From NCBI GenBank assembly GCA_044772875.1, contig CP173058.1:310001-374000 (forward strand): a stretch of 64,000 nucleotides of DNA, in the 5' to 3' direction. The stretch is from Morganella morganii_D (lineage in GTDB: Bacteria > Pseudomonadota > Gammaproteobacteria > Enterobacterales > Enterobacteriaceae). Positions 7,516 through 16,225 of this stretch are shown here, piece after piece. Positions within the stretch are counted from its first letter, which is position 1, and each line of letters starts with the position of its first letter. The notes under the pieces were generated by a model. That model saw only the letters and a list, made by a program, of their open reading frames with translations, was not told where the DNA came from and did no database searches. The position numbers and the translations under genes are program-made.

Positions 7516-10071
7516 ATGAAAATACACTTATTTAATCGAGGACTGATTTTTTCTTCAATAAAAAGCAGTCCTGATTTATCGCTATTATTACCCGTTTTAC
7601 CGGTGTTATTTTTTGGATCCGGAATGGGAATAGCTCACGCGACTGATTACTTTAATCCGTACGCTTTGGATAAAAGAGGTTCTCAGTCTATTGCCGATAT
7701 TGATAATTTAGACGCTTTTTCTGAGTCAGGAGGGCAACTGCCGGGGAACTATCTGGTTGATGTTATAGTTAACAGTGAATCGGTGGGCTCTGATACGCTC
7801 TCATTTTATGCGGATAACAATAACCTTTTACCAAAGTTAATTAAACAGCAATTAGTTGATTGGGGAGTTAATCCAAATGCATCAGCAGCACTGTCTGTCC
7901 TGAATAATACAGCTGTCATTACCTCTATCCCCGATATGATCCCGGGTGCATCAGTTAAATTTGATTTTGCACAGCAAAAGCTAATCATCAATATTCCTCA
8001 AATTGCGATGAATACCGCAGCGCGTGGAGCTGTCCCCTCTGAGTTGTGGGAGCCGGGGATTTCCGCGCTGACTCTTGATTATGGCTTTACCGGCTCGCAA
8101 ACCTGGCATGATGATAATAAAAGTCAGCAGTCTGAATTCTTAAGTTTACGCAGTGGGGTTAATGTGGGTGCATGGCGTTTACGTAATTATTCAGTCTACT
8201 CAAAAAGTAATGATGAGCGGCACTGGAAAAATATAAACACCTATGCAGAGCGCAATATTATTGCGCTGAAAAGCCAGTTAACTCTTGGCGAAGCGGCGAC
8301 TTCCGGCGATATTTTTGACAGTTTTCAATTTATCGGCGGGCGTTTGGCTTCTGACGATAATATGCTGCCATATAGTTTGCGTGGATTTGCACCTGTAGTG
8401 CAGGGGATAGCCCAAACTAACGCTAAAGTGACAGTCCGTCAAAATGGTTATGTTATTTACCAAACATATGTTTCGGCGGGACCCTTTGAAATCACCGACC
8501 TGTATCCCACCTCTTCCAGTGGTAACCTGGAGGTAACGGTGGAAGGAATGGAAGGCAGTGAACAAACTTTTGTGGTGCCTTTTTCATCTGTTCCTGTTAT
8601 GCAACGGGAAGGGCAATATAAATATTCAGTGAGTGGCGGGAAATATCGCGCGAATTCCTCGCTGTCCAGAGAACCAAATTTTATTCAGTCCTCTCTGATA
8701 TACGGACTGCCGTGGAATACGACCTTGTACGGAGGTTTTTTGTATTCCCGGGACTACTCGGCATCAGCTGTAGGAACAGGGCTGAATCTCGGTAGCGTCG
8801 GTGCCTTATCGTTTGATGTGACTGATGCCCGCACTAACTTTGATGTATACCCCGGGTCAGCTCGGTACCATGGGCAATCATACCGTTTTCAATATGCAAA
8901 AAGTTTATTGTCCAGCGGAACGACGGTTACTCTGGCAGGCTATCGTTACTCAACTGAAGGGTACTATGACTTCTCTGAAGCAAATGATTATTACCAGTCC
9001 AAAACGCACTTTAATAAGCGTTCACGTCTGCAGGTAAATATGAGTCAGGCACTTGGTGATTATGGTTCCGTTTATGTGAATGCATATCAACAGAATTTTT
9101 GGGGGCGGCAAGGCTACGAAAAAACCATCGGTGCGGGGTATAACAGCAGCTGGCGGGCAATCAATTATGGGGTGAATTACAGTTACAACAATTTTCCGGG
9201 CAGAATGTCAGCCAACCAATTGTTTTCCTTTAATATAAGCTTTCCATTTGATGCATTATCTCTTAACAGTTACATCAATGGCAATATGAGCACCGATAAC
9301 CAGGGAAGGAATAATTTCCAACTCGGAGTAAGCGGTAATGGGCTAAATAATACGCTTAATTACAGTATTCAGCAAAGTTTGGACAATAAAAATCAACAGA
9401 ATAGTGGTAATGCATCACTCTCTTACAAAGGACGCAACGGCATCATTAGTAGTGGGTATAGTTATAGTTCGGGCACTCAGCGGCTTAACTACGGGGTTCA
9501 GGGGGGATTGGTTCTGCACGGGGATGGTGTGACGCTTTCTCAGCCATTAGGGGAAACAATAGCTATTGTCAGGGCGGTTGGGGCCGGGGATGTCGAGGTT
9601 CAAAATCGAACGGGGGTCACCACTAATGCACAGGGTTATGCTGTAGTGTCGTATTTATCCCCTTATCAACGTAACAGAATTCAGTTGGGTATTGAAAGCT
9701 TAGCCGATAATGTTGACTTGGTTAATAACAGTACGACGGTGATACCAACCCGGGGCGCGGTAGTCCGGGCTGATTTTAAAACGCACATTGGATGGCGGGC
9801 TTTAATAAAGCTAACGGTTAATGGGGAAGTGGTTCCTTTTGGTGCCATAGTTTCACTGGATAGCCGCGATAAATCCGTAAACATAACCGGAATAGTGGGA
9901 GATTCAGGAGCTGTTTACCTTAATGGTTTGCCTGAACAGGGAGAATTACAGGTTCAGTGGGGGGAATCAGATGACCAGCGGTGCTATGCAGCGTTTACAT
10001 TACCTGTAAATAAAACTACGCCTGTACTGCAACTGGTGTCCGATTGCCTGATATCCTCACGTGTTGATTAA
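7516..10071 (+). CDS. Fimbrial outer-membrane usher (FimD/PapC family)
   Basis: The 851-residue usher forms the outer-membrane pore that receives chaperone-subunit complexes and extrudes the fimbria. Visible parts are a long signal region, an N-terminal chaperone-binding domain (YFNPYALDKRGSQSIADIDN, QLPGNYLVDV), the 24-strand beta barrel with its plug (RGFAPVVQGIAQTNAKVTVR, then YPTSSSGNLEVTVEG), and C-terminal domains with CYAAFTLPV. Length is usual for the family. It follows the chaperone after 82 bases and is followed after 22 bases by the tip gene. Confidence 0.95.
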   Translation: MKIHLFNRGLIFSSIKSSPDLSLLLPVLPVLFFGSGMGIAHATDYFNPYALDKRGSQSIADIDNLDAFSESGGQLPGNYLVDVIVNSESVGSDTLSFYADNNNLLPKLIKQQLVDWGVNPNASAALSVLNNTAVITSIPDMIPGASVKFDFAQQKLIINIPQIAMNTAARGAVPSELWEPGISALTLDYGFTGSQTWHDDNKSQQSEFLSLRSGVNVGAWRLRNYSVYSKSNDERHWKNINTYAERNIIALKSQLTLGEAATSGDIFDSFQFIGGRLASDDNMLPYSLRGFAPVVQGIAQTNAKVTVRQNGYVIYQTYVSAGPFEITDLYPTSSSGNLEVTVEGMEGSEQTFVVPFSSVPVMQREGQYKYSVSGGKYRANSSLSREPNFIQSSLIYGLPWNTTLYGGFLYSRDYSASAVGTGLNLGSVGALSFDVTDARTNFDVYPGSARYHGQSYRFQYAKSLLSSGTTVTLAGYRYSTEGYYDFSEANDYYQSKTHFNKRSRLQVNMSQALGDYGSVYVNAYQQNFWGRQGYEKTIGAGYNSSWRAINYGVNYSYNNFPGRMSANQLFSFNISFPFDALSLNSYINGNMSTDNQGRNNFQLGVSGNGLNNTLNYSIQQSLDNKNQQNSGNASLSYKGRNGIISSGYSYSSGTQRLNYGVQGGLVLHGDGVTLSQPLGETIAIVRAVGAGDVEVQNRTGVTTNAQGYAVVSYLSPYQRNRIQLGIESLADNVDLVNNSTTVIPTRGAVVRADFKTHIGWRALIKLTVNGEVVPFGAIVSLDSRDKSVNITGIVGDSGAVYLNGLPEQGELQVQWGESDDQRCYAAFTLPVNKTTPVLQLVSDCLISSRVD

Positions 10072-10093
10072 TATTTTAAGGTAGACAGATATT

Positions 10094-11122
10094 ATGATGA
10101 AAAAGATTTTGCTGTTACTGTGGATAACAGTTTATACCCCGGCGGGTTACAGCACCCCCACCGATTTAACATTATCTCCCGCAGCAATTACTTACAGCAA
10201 CCCGGTAGATGCAGTAACAGATTTTAATTTACTGACCGGAAGCTGGAATGCTACGGGTCAGGAACTCCGCATGTGTAACCCCGGATCAGGGGGGAATTTA
10301 ACCAAATCGGTGATTGTATCTTCCTCCTTGTCATCGGGGTATCAAACAAGTATTGATGGTTCAACATACACCATTTTTTCCTCTGAGATGGCGGGGATTG
10401 GCTGGATTATGGGGGCCAGAGACAACGGAACTCAAATATGGACGCCATTAACCAATAGTGAAACGACAGTTTATCCTTTTGCCGGCGGGGGAACAGGGGG
10501 ATCAACCAGTTTCGGGGCTAATATCCGGTTTGCATTTGTGAAATTACCCGGTAATTTACCAATAGGGGTCAATACCTTTCCAAACCAAAAGATTGCTGAC
10601 TTTAGGTGTTATCGTAATACCAGCTTAATTGAAACGGCTAAAATATTAGTTAATACAACGAATATTAATGTACAGGCACTGGCTTGCGAAGTGACGTCGA
10701 ATAAAACGGTATCTGTTTTACTGGGTACATTTTCCAAGGCTGAATTACCGTCTGTGGGCAGTAATTTTGGGGGCGCATCAACTATTGTGAATTTGAGTTG
10801 TGATTCGGGCGTGATACCGTGGATGACGCTATCTGATGCATCAGATCCATCGAATGTCTCCAATATTATTAAATTATCACCTGATTCAACAGCGGAAGGG
10901 ATAGGCGTGCAGGCTTTTTATGATGACGAGCCTACGGCAAAATTATTAGGGCTGGATAGTTCATCAAAAGGTAATCCAAATCAATTTCAAATTGGTAATA
11001 AAACCTCGAGTAATGGGCAGGTAATTACTGTGCCATTAAGTTTTAAATATATCCGGATGCAGGAAACTGTAAAAGCCGGGGATGCAAATGCTGTGGCAAC
11101 GGTGACTTTTTCTTATCAATAG
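10094..11122 (+). CDS. Fimbrial tip adhesin-like protein
   Basis: A 342-residue preprotein with signal peptide (MMKKILLLLWITVYTPAGYS). The N-terminal half has cysteines at RMCNPG and DFRCYRN and no pilin motif. The C-terminal half has a pilin-like domain with its own disulfide pair (ALACEV and NLSCDSG), ending in VATVTFSYQ. Two domains, size and position after the usher fit the two-domain adhesin that caps type 1-like fimbriae. The lectin-like domain is not recognisably FimH or MrpH, so the receptor is unknown. The start could be either of two adjacent ATGs at 10094 or 10097. Confidence 0.78.
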   Translation: MMKKILLLLWITVYTPAGYSTPTDLTLSPAAITYSNPVDAVTDFNLLTGSWNATGQELRMCNPGSGGNLTKSVIVSSSLSSGYQTSIDGSTYTIFSSEMAGIGWIMGARDNGTQIWTPLTNSETTVYPFAGGGTGGSTSFGANIRFAFVKLPGNLPIGVNTFPNQKIADFRCYRNTSLIETAKILVNTTNINVQALACEVTSNKTVSVLLGTFSKAELPSVGSNFGGASTIVNLSCDSGVIPWMTLSDASDPSNVSNIIKLSPDSTAEGIGVQAFYDDEPTAKLLGLDSSSKGNPNQFQIGNKTSSNGQVITVPLSFKYIRMQETVKAGDANAVATVTFSYQ

Positions 11123-11163
11123 AAACCAGCCTGACGTTATCTATGTAGTAAGAGGATCAAATT

Positions 11164-11673
11164 ATGTTTTTGCTGCGGAAAAATAGTCTTTATTTATTGG
11201 TTTTTTTTGCCTCTGCCACCTATGCTGCTGATGTGGTATTTAATATTACAGGAAAGATAGAAGAATCCGCTTGTGAAATCATTGTGGGTAACGGGCAGAC
11301 TGTCTCTCTGGGGTTTTTTAGTACCGGGTATTTACAATCTGTCGGTGATATCACACCCATGAAGCCATTTAGTATTACACTGGATAATTGCCCTGATAAT
11401 TACAACGATGTTCAGGTTACATTCGAAGGGGATGCAGTTCCCGGGAACCCCCAGTTGCTAAAACTTCAGTCTGGTGGTGCTCAGAATGTGGGCATAGCTA
11501 TTTATGATAGTGATAAAACGACCCTTATTCCTTTAAACACTGCCTCATCAGGAAAAAGTGTAACCACGACAGAGGAAACTGCATTAACGTTTTATGCTGC
11601 TTACATGTCAACGGGAACCGTGACTGAGGGGGTGGCTAATGCAGATGTGAGCTTTACGGTTTCTTATCATTGA
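11164..11673 (+). CDS. Fimbrial minor subunit
   Basis: The 169-residue preprotein has a signal peptide ending SATYAA|DVV and a single pilin domain: ESACEIIVG and LDNCPDNYND supply the disulfide, and AAYMSTGTVTEG plus VSFTVSYH form the C-terminal strands. It resembles the first pilin of this operon (same spacing, similar YMSTG and TEG motifs), so it may have arisen by duplication. As the last gene, 41 bases after the adhesin, it could be an adaptor, terminator or second shaft subunit. Start ATG 11164 follows AGAGGAT. Confidence 0.85.
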   Translation: MFLLRKNSLYLLVFFASATYAADVVFNITGKIEESACEIIVGNGQTVSLGFFSTGYLQSVGDITPMKPFSITLDNCPDNYNDVQVTFEGDAVPGNPQLLKLQSGGAQNVGIAIYDSDKTTLIPLNTASSGKSVTTTEETALTFYAAYMSTGTVTEGVANADVSFTVSYH

Positions 11674-11685
11674 AGAAGCTGCAGA

Positions 11686-11726
11686 TTCTGATTAATACAA
11701 TAACCAAGTCATTGTATTAATCAGAA
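11686..11726. terminator. 16-bp perfect inverted repeat after the fimbrial operon
   Basis: TTCTGATTAATACAAT (11686-11701) and ATTGTATTAATCAGAA (11711-11726) pair perfectly around a 9-base loop, beginning 13 bases past the last fimbrial stop. It should form a stable mRNA 3' hairpin. It is AT-rich and lacks a following T-run, so it could instead be a processing or stabilising structure or an old recombination arm. Confidence 0.55.
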
Positions 11727-11739
11727 CAAATGATTTAAG

Positions 11740-12060
11740 GGGGCTTTTTGCAAACGTTGAACTGTCAACCGAAGTCCGGACTTTCATAATCCTGATACTC
11801 AGCTGCGTACGCGCCACACCGATACTCCGGCAGACGTCAGTTATTCGTCGTCTCCGGGCGACAAGGGTGCATGCGCAATCCATTTTTTTACCCGACCGGA
11901 CTCCATCGCTTCTTTCAGGATCTCCGCTTCCATGTTTTTTTACCGGGCAGACGCTGAAGTTCACGGATCTGTTTATTGGCCGCAGCCAACTCAGATGCCG
12001 GCACGACATCCTCACCGGATTTCAGGGCTGTCAGAGAGACGTTTTCTTACTGCCCAATTT
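11740..12060 (-). mobile_element. Degenerate IS2-like (IS3-family) transposase remnant
   Basis: Translating the minus strand across frames recovers pieces of an IS2-type OrfA tail: SLTALKSGEDVVPASELAAA, then NKQIRELQRLPGKKNMEAEI, then KKWIAHAPLSPGDDE. A trace of the OrfB start (TSAGVSVWRVRS) follows. Several stops and frameshifts break it, and no terminal repeats are visible. It lies directly beyond the fimbrial operon, consistent with IS activity having shaped this block. Confidence 0.7.
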
Positions 12061-12169
12061 CCCATTTTGCCACCGTGCTGTAAAGGGATCTGTAAGTATC
12101 CCGCATAATCGAACCATTCACATTTAGAAATCGTCCGGCATAATCAATCTGCCAACGAAGGAGATCGCT

Positions 12170-12337
12170 ATGCGTAAAGCCCGTTTTACTGAGCATCAGG
12201 TCATCGCTGTGATTAAGCCGGTTGAAGCCGGACGAACGGTTAAAGATGTCTGCCGGGAGGCCGGTGTCTCTGAAGCCACCTACCCCAGACCGGACAAAGA
12301 CCGGATTCTGCCTTGCTGTGATGAATCCACCAGATAG
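12170..12337 (+). mobile_element. IS3-family orfA 5' remnant
   Basis: From ATG 12170, preceded by GAAGGAG, the frame reads MRKARFTEHQVIAVIKPVEA and then GRTVKDVCREAGVSEATY, the helix-turn-helix N-terminus of IS407-like OrfA. It loses similarity after about 45 residues and stops at 12335-12337. No orfB follows: the next 170 bases (12338-12512) show no gene. It points rightward, the opposite of the relic at 4549-4647. Confidence 0.78.
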
Positions 12338-12512
12338 GCATACAAGTTGGAAATAGTGTTTATTAGCCGTTTGAAGCCGAATAGAGAACGACACTGTGAC
12401 CGGAAGGGCAGGGAGTAGCTAAAGGGAAATGCTCAAGCTGGATGGCAGAAGCAGGGCAGGGGGCATCAGCGAGCATCTCGACCAGAAGTCTACCGGAACT
12501 CCAGAAAGCAAA

Positions 12513-12534
12513 AAACCAGCCCGCAGGCTGGTTT
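12513..12534 (-). terminator. Terminator of tRNA-Phe
   Basis: Minus-strand stem AAACCAGCC / GGCTGGTTT with a 4-base loop is followed by further Ts. It begins 12 bases past the tRNA 3' end. Confidence 0.85.
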
Positions 12535-12545
12535 CTTTAAATTAG

Positions 12546-12621
12546 TGGTGCCCGGACTCGGAATCGAACCAAGGACACGGGGATTTTCAATCCCCTGCTC
12601 TACCGACTGAGCTATCCGGGC
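12546..12621 (-). tRNA. tRNA-Phe (anticodon GAA)
   Basis: The minus strand reads GCCCGGATAGCTCAGTCGG at the 5' end. The anticodon stem-loop is GGGGATTGAAAATCCCC (anticodon GAA), the T-arm contains GGTTCGATTCC, and the acceptor stem GCCCGGA pairs with TCCGGGC before an encoded ACCA end. All four arms fold and the length is 76. Its 3' end faces the accessory region at lower coordinates; enterobacterial tRNA-Phe genes are frequent island attachment sites. No second copy of the tRNA 3' end was noticed within the window. Confidence 0.97.
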
Positions 12622-12756
12622 AACGAGGCGTATTAAACCCGATTCCGTTCCGGGCGTCAATCTTATTTCCTGTAATTTTAATCAAGTGCCGGTTTTTTCT
12701 GCAATTTACTGAAGTTTTAATCAATAACGTCTGTTTTTACGGCATAACACGTAAAA

Positions 12757-12793
12757 TTACCGGCGGACAACCGCAGCTGCTGTCCACCGGTAA
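12757..12793 (-). terminator. Terminator of mltC
   Basis: TTACCGGCGGACA (12757-12769) pairs with TGTCCACCGGTAA (12781-12793), one wobble pair, around an 11-base loop. On the minus strand TTTTAC follows. It is 3 bases past the mltC stop. Confidence 0.8.
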
Positions 12794-12795
12794 GC

Positions 12796-13872
12796 TTAAC
12801 GGCGGTAGCCTTTTTGCAGGTCGTTTACTTTACGCAGGTAGTTACGGGATTCACCGGACGGATGTTTCGTCGTCAGAGTTTCATACACTTTACCCGGTTC
12901 CATGCTGCTGATAATGCGGGCGGCCTGTTTTTTATCACTGTGGAAGACGCGCAGCACACTCCCCGCACCACCGTTATAGGCCGTGATAACCGCATAGCGA
13001 CGTGAGGTCGGGTTGCTGATCTCACCGAGATAGGTATTCTGCAGAATTGCCAGGTACGCGGTACCGGTATCGATATTGCCTGCCGGGTCAAACAGATAGC
13101 TGCGGCTTGGTACTCCGGAGCGCCCCTTTGACTTAAACACATCACGTCCGGCGGTGTTCTGCATAATCTGCATCAGTCCCAGTGCATCAGAGCGGCTGAC
13201 CGCATATGGGTTAAAGCTGGATTCTGTCTGCATAATTGCGAGGATCAGAGACTCTTCCACGCCGTATTTGGCCGATGCCTGACGGACAAGCGGCAGATAT
13301 TTGTGAGCGCGCTGATCCAGATGGTTCGGCACCAGTTTCAGGGTGATGTAGGTAATCATCTGTGAGCCGGACTGGCGGCGCTGTAAGCGGTTGGTTACCA
13401 GATAATCAGCGAATTTAGTGGCCCGCCACTCCCAGCGGATCGGCTGCCCTGTGTTGTCCAGCACCTGGCCGAACAGGAACGGCTCTTTACTGATGGTGAC
13501 ATCGTTGGCATCAGAATAGAGGTCAACCGAGCCCGGATCTTCGCCCATCAGCAGGGTATTGATAATCGCCTGACGCAGATGAGCTTCCGGCTCAACGCCT
13601 GCCAGAGTCTCAATGGTGACTGTACCGGCGTCAAAGTTGATATGGGAGCGGGTGTAGTACTGATCGGTGTATTTGACATAATCTTTCGGGCCGGCGATCA
13701 AAACTTCTTTTATACCCCAGATATTTTCAATGTTATGGGCAAACTGGCCCATCAGAATATCAAATCCGTTGGTATCCTTAACATATTCGGGACGGTAATC
13801 CGTTCGTTCCTGTGAACCGGTACAGGAAGCCAGCAACGGCGCAATAATGATCAGTGCAGCAAGTTTTTTCAT
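12796..13872 (-). CDS. mltC: Membrane-bound lytic murein transglycosylase C
   Basis: A 358-residue lipoprotein that cleaves peptidoglycan to 1,6-anhydromuropeptides at the outer-membrane inner face. ATG 13872 gives the lipobox MKKLAALIIIAPLLASC with the modified Cys at 17; the family length is 359. The C-terminal SLT domain has YGVEESLILAIMQTESSFNP with the catalytic Glu, LGLMQIMQNTAG and AYNGGAGSVLRVF. An upstream in-frame start (13911) would add a non-signal extension and is rejected. It follows yggX and mutY on the same strand, as in E. coli. Confidence 0.96.
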   Translation of the reverse strand: MKKLAALIIIAPLLASCTGSQERTDYRPEYVKDTNGFDILMGQFAHNIENIWGIKEVLIAGPKDYVKYTDQYYTRSHINFDAGTVTIETLAGVEPEAHLRQAIINTLLMGEDPGSVDLYSDANDVTISKEPFLFGQVLDNTGQPIRWEWRATKFADYLVTNRLQRRQSGSQMITYITLKLVPNHLDQRAHKYLPLVRQASAKYGVEESLILAIMQTESSFNPYAVSRSDALGLMQIMQNTAGRDVFKSKGRSGVPSRSYLFDPAGNIDTGTAYLAILQNTYLGEISNPTSRRYAVITAYNGGAGSVLRVFHSDKKQAARIISSMEPGKVYETLTTKHPSGESRNYLRKVNDLQKGYRR

Positions 13873-13941
13873 GGGTATAAATACGGTGCGATCCGGGTTC
13901 AGATACAACATCAGAGCCGGGAAAGGGCTCTGATGACAGGG

Positions 13942-14214
13942 TTATTTTTCCGGCGGTGTATAGCCTTCAATGTGGATATCGTGGCCTTCAAACAGGAATT
14001 TGACCATCTCCTGTTCAAGCAGCTTGCGATCATCCGGGTTCATAGTACTGAGTTTTTTCTCGTTGATCAGCATGGTCTGTTTGGACATCCACTGCTGCCA
14101 GGCTTCTTTGGAGATCTCATTAAAAATGCGTTTGCCTAATTCGCCCGGATAGAGCTGAAAATCCTGGCCGTCAGCCTCACGCTGAAGAAAGGTGCAAAAA
14201 ATCGTTCTGCTCAT
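13942..14214 (-). CDS. yggX: Oxidative damage / Fe(2+)-trafficking protein YggX
   Basis: The 90-residue protein carries the YggX signature: MSRTIFCTFLQREADGQDFQ with the single conserved Cys at 7, LGKRIFNEISKEAWQQWMSK and a C-terminal FLFEGHDIHIEGYTPP. It protects labile Fe-S clusters and takes part in iron handling; in E. coli it belongs to the SoxRS regulon. It lies 25 bases after mutY, whose product carries an Fe-S cluster, an arrangement conserved across gammaproteobacteria. Confidence 0.96.
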   Translation of the reverse strand: MSRTIFCTFLQREADGQDFQLYPGELGKRIFNEISKEAWQQWMSKQTMLINEKKLSTMNPDDRKLLEQEMVKFLFEGHDIHIEGYTPPEK

Positions 14215-14239
14215 GTAACATCCTCAAAAATGGGGTTCT

Positions 14240-15277
14240 TTACCCGATTTGCTTAAGCAAGGTTTCCACCGGGGCGGCCAGGCCGATCGCCGGCGGATTT
14301 TGGCTGTTATACCAAATCCCGTCGCTGTCGTCATGGACTGCTGTGCGATCGGTGACGTTTGCGGCAACAGGCACAATATCCAGATGAAAATGGCTGAATG
14401 TGTGACGGAAGGCAATCAGCTGTTGTAACGGTGAGTGGCTGATACGGCGCCCTGCCAGCCAGTTGTACATGGCGTCTTCCGTTTCGAACTGCGGAAAACT
14501 GTACAATCCGCCCCAGATCCCTTTTGCCGGTCGTTTTTCCAGCCAGATTTCATTATCATGCTGAATGATAAGAAAGTAAGCTGTTTTTTCCGGAATGGAT
14601 TGTCTGGGCTTTTTGCCGGGGTACGCTGCCGGGTTGTGCTCCGCATACGCAACGCAGCCGGACTGCAACGGACACAAATCACACTTGGGTTTGCTGCGCG
14701 TGCAGACCATCGCCCCCAGATCCATCATCGCCTGATTAAAATACTGCACGCCGTCAGCCGGTGTCACATTTTCCGCAATTTCCCAGAGACGGTTTTCCAC
14801 CTCTTTTTTCCCGGGCCAGCCGCTGACAGCATAACAGCGTGCCAGCACCCGTTTGACATTGCCGTCCAGAATCGGGAAATGCTGATTCTGAGAGAGAGAC
14901 AAAATTGCGCCTGCTGTCGAGCGCCCGACGCCCGGAAGGGCAACCACATCTGCGAAAGTGACCGGAAACTGCCCGCCGAATTCAGAGGCGATAGTCTGTG
15001 CCGCTTTGTGCAGATTGCGGGCACGGGCGTAATAACCGAGCCCGGTCCATAAATGCAGCACTTCATCCGGCGATGCGGCGGCCAGGTCGGTGACCGCCGG
15101 AAACCGTTCAATAAAACGGTTAAAATAAGGAATAACCGTTGCCACCTGGGTCTGTTGTAACATCACTTCAGAGAGCCAGACATGGTAAGGGGTTTTCTCC
15201 TGCTGCCAGGGCAGGTTTTTTCTGCCGTAGCGGTGATACCACGTCAGAACGGATTGCGAAAATTGCTGTGCTTCCAT
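14240..15277 (-). CDS. mutY: A/G-specific adenine glycosylase
   Basis: A 345-residue DNA repair enzyme that removes adenine mispaired with 8-oxoguanine. It has SEVMLQQTQVATVIPYF with the catalytic Glu, the HhH motif LPGVGRSTAGAIL followed by the catalytic Asp (ILDGNVKRVLAR), and the [4Fe-4S] ligands in CTRSKPKCDLCPLQSGC. A C-terminal NUDIX-like domain (EIWLEKRPAKGIWGGLYSFP, TFSHFHLDI) recognises 8-oxoG. The start at 15277 (MEAQQFSQSVLTWY) matches known proteins; the longer frame to 15349 adds unrelated residues. Divergent from trmB. Confidence 0.96.
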   Translation of the reverse strand: MEAQQFSQSVLTWYHRYGRKNLPWQQEKTPYHVWLSEVMLQQTQVATVIPYFNRFIERFPAVTDLAAASPDEVLHLWTGLGYYARARNLHKAAQTIASEFGGQFPVTFADVVALPGVGRSTAGAILSLSQNQHFPILDGNVKRVLARCYAVSGWPGKKEVENRLWEIAENVTPADGVQYFNQAMMDLGAMVCTRSKPKCDLCPLQSGCVAYAEHNPAAYPGKKPRQSIPEKTAYFLIIQHDNEIWLEKRPAKGIWGGLYSFPQFETEDAMYNWLAGRRISHSPLQQLIAFRHTFSHFHLDIVPVAANVTDRTAVHDDSDGIWYNSQNPPAIGLAAPVETLLKQIG

Positions 15278-15505
15278 GAGAATAAAATAATAATTGAATA
15301 GTTTTAATTGACGGGAATTCCAGCACACTGTTTTGCGACTGTAAACCAACTTTTACCTGAAATTGTGCGAAAGAGGATGATTAACCGGTGCGAAGTCGGT
15401 TGTCTCTTGCTAAACTTGCCGCACTTTGCGTGTGTCAGCGCAGCGCAGCCCGTTGTGCCGGACACATTATGATTTATTTTTGCCGGGATACTGACAGCAA
15501 ACCTT

Positions 15506-16225
15506 ATGATCAACAACGTAATTTCGCCGGAATTTAATGAAGACGGCAGAGCTATGCGCCGTGTCCGCAGTTTTGTGCGCCGTCAGGGGCGGCTGACCAA
15601 ACGTCAGGAAGATGCCCTGACAGACCTGTGGCCGTCTGCGGGTGTGGATTTTACCCCGGAACTGCTGGATTTTACCGCGCTGTTCGGGCGTGATGCGCCG
15701 GTCACACTGGAGATTGGTTTCGGCATGGGTGCCTCTCTGGCGGAGATGGCGAAACAGAATCCGGATAAAAATTATCTGGGTATTGAAGTACATGCACCGG
15801 GTGTCGGTGCCTGTCTGGCGGATGCACAGGAAGCCGGGGTGACGAATCTGCGGGTGATGTGCCATGATGCCATCGAAGTGCTGGATAAAATGATTCCGGA
15901 TAACAGCCTGCATATGGTGCAGTTGTTCTTCCCTGATCCGTGGCATAAGGCCCGTCACAATAAACGGCGTATTGTTCAGCTGCCGTTTGCGGAAAAAGTA
16001 CGGACAAAACTGACGCAGAGCGGTATCTTCCATATGGCGACAGACTGGCAGCCGTACGCGGAGCATATGCTTGAGGTAATGACTCAGGCACCGGGTTACC
16101 GCAATCTGTCAGCAACACAGGATTATGTACCGCGCCCGGATACCCGGCCGGTCACGAAGTTTGAAAAACGCGGCCATCGCTTAGGCCATGGCGTCTGGGA
16201 TCTGATGTTTGAGAGGATGAAATAA
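15506..16225 (+). CDS. trmB: tRNA (guanine-N7)-methyltransferase
   Basis: A 239-residue SAM enzyme forming m7G46 in tRNA. Visible elements are the N-terminal RSFVRRQGRLTKRQEDAL, motif I VTLEIGFGMGASL, GIEVHAPGVGACL, and the family-specific LFFPDPWHKARHNKRR with its catalytic Asp, then TDWQPYAEHM. Its stop overlaps the yggL start by one base, so the two are translationally coupled. Divergent from mutY across 228 bases without another gene. Confidence 0.97.
   Translation: MINNVISPEFNEDGRAMRRVRSFVRRQGRLTKRQEDALTDLWPSAGVDFTPELLDFTALFGRDAPVTLEIGFGMGASLAEMAKQNPDKNYLGIEVHAPGVGACLADAQEAGVTNLRVMCHDAIEVLDKMIPDNSLHMVQLFFPDPWHKARHNKRRIVQLPFAEKVRTKLTQSGIFHMATDWQPYAEHMLEVMTQAPGYRNLSATQDYVPRPDTRPVTKFEKRGHRLGHGVWDLMFERMK

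Noticed and set aside
5976..11726. Possible invertible segment between similar sequences ATTAATACAACCAGTGACAT near 5976 and ATTAATACAATAACC near 11691
   Set aside because: Similarity is limited to about ten bases plus scattered matches in AT-rich DNA, and no recombinase gene lies between. Probably coincidence.
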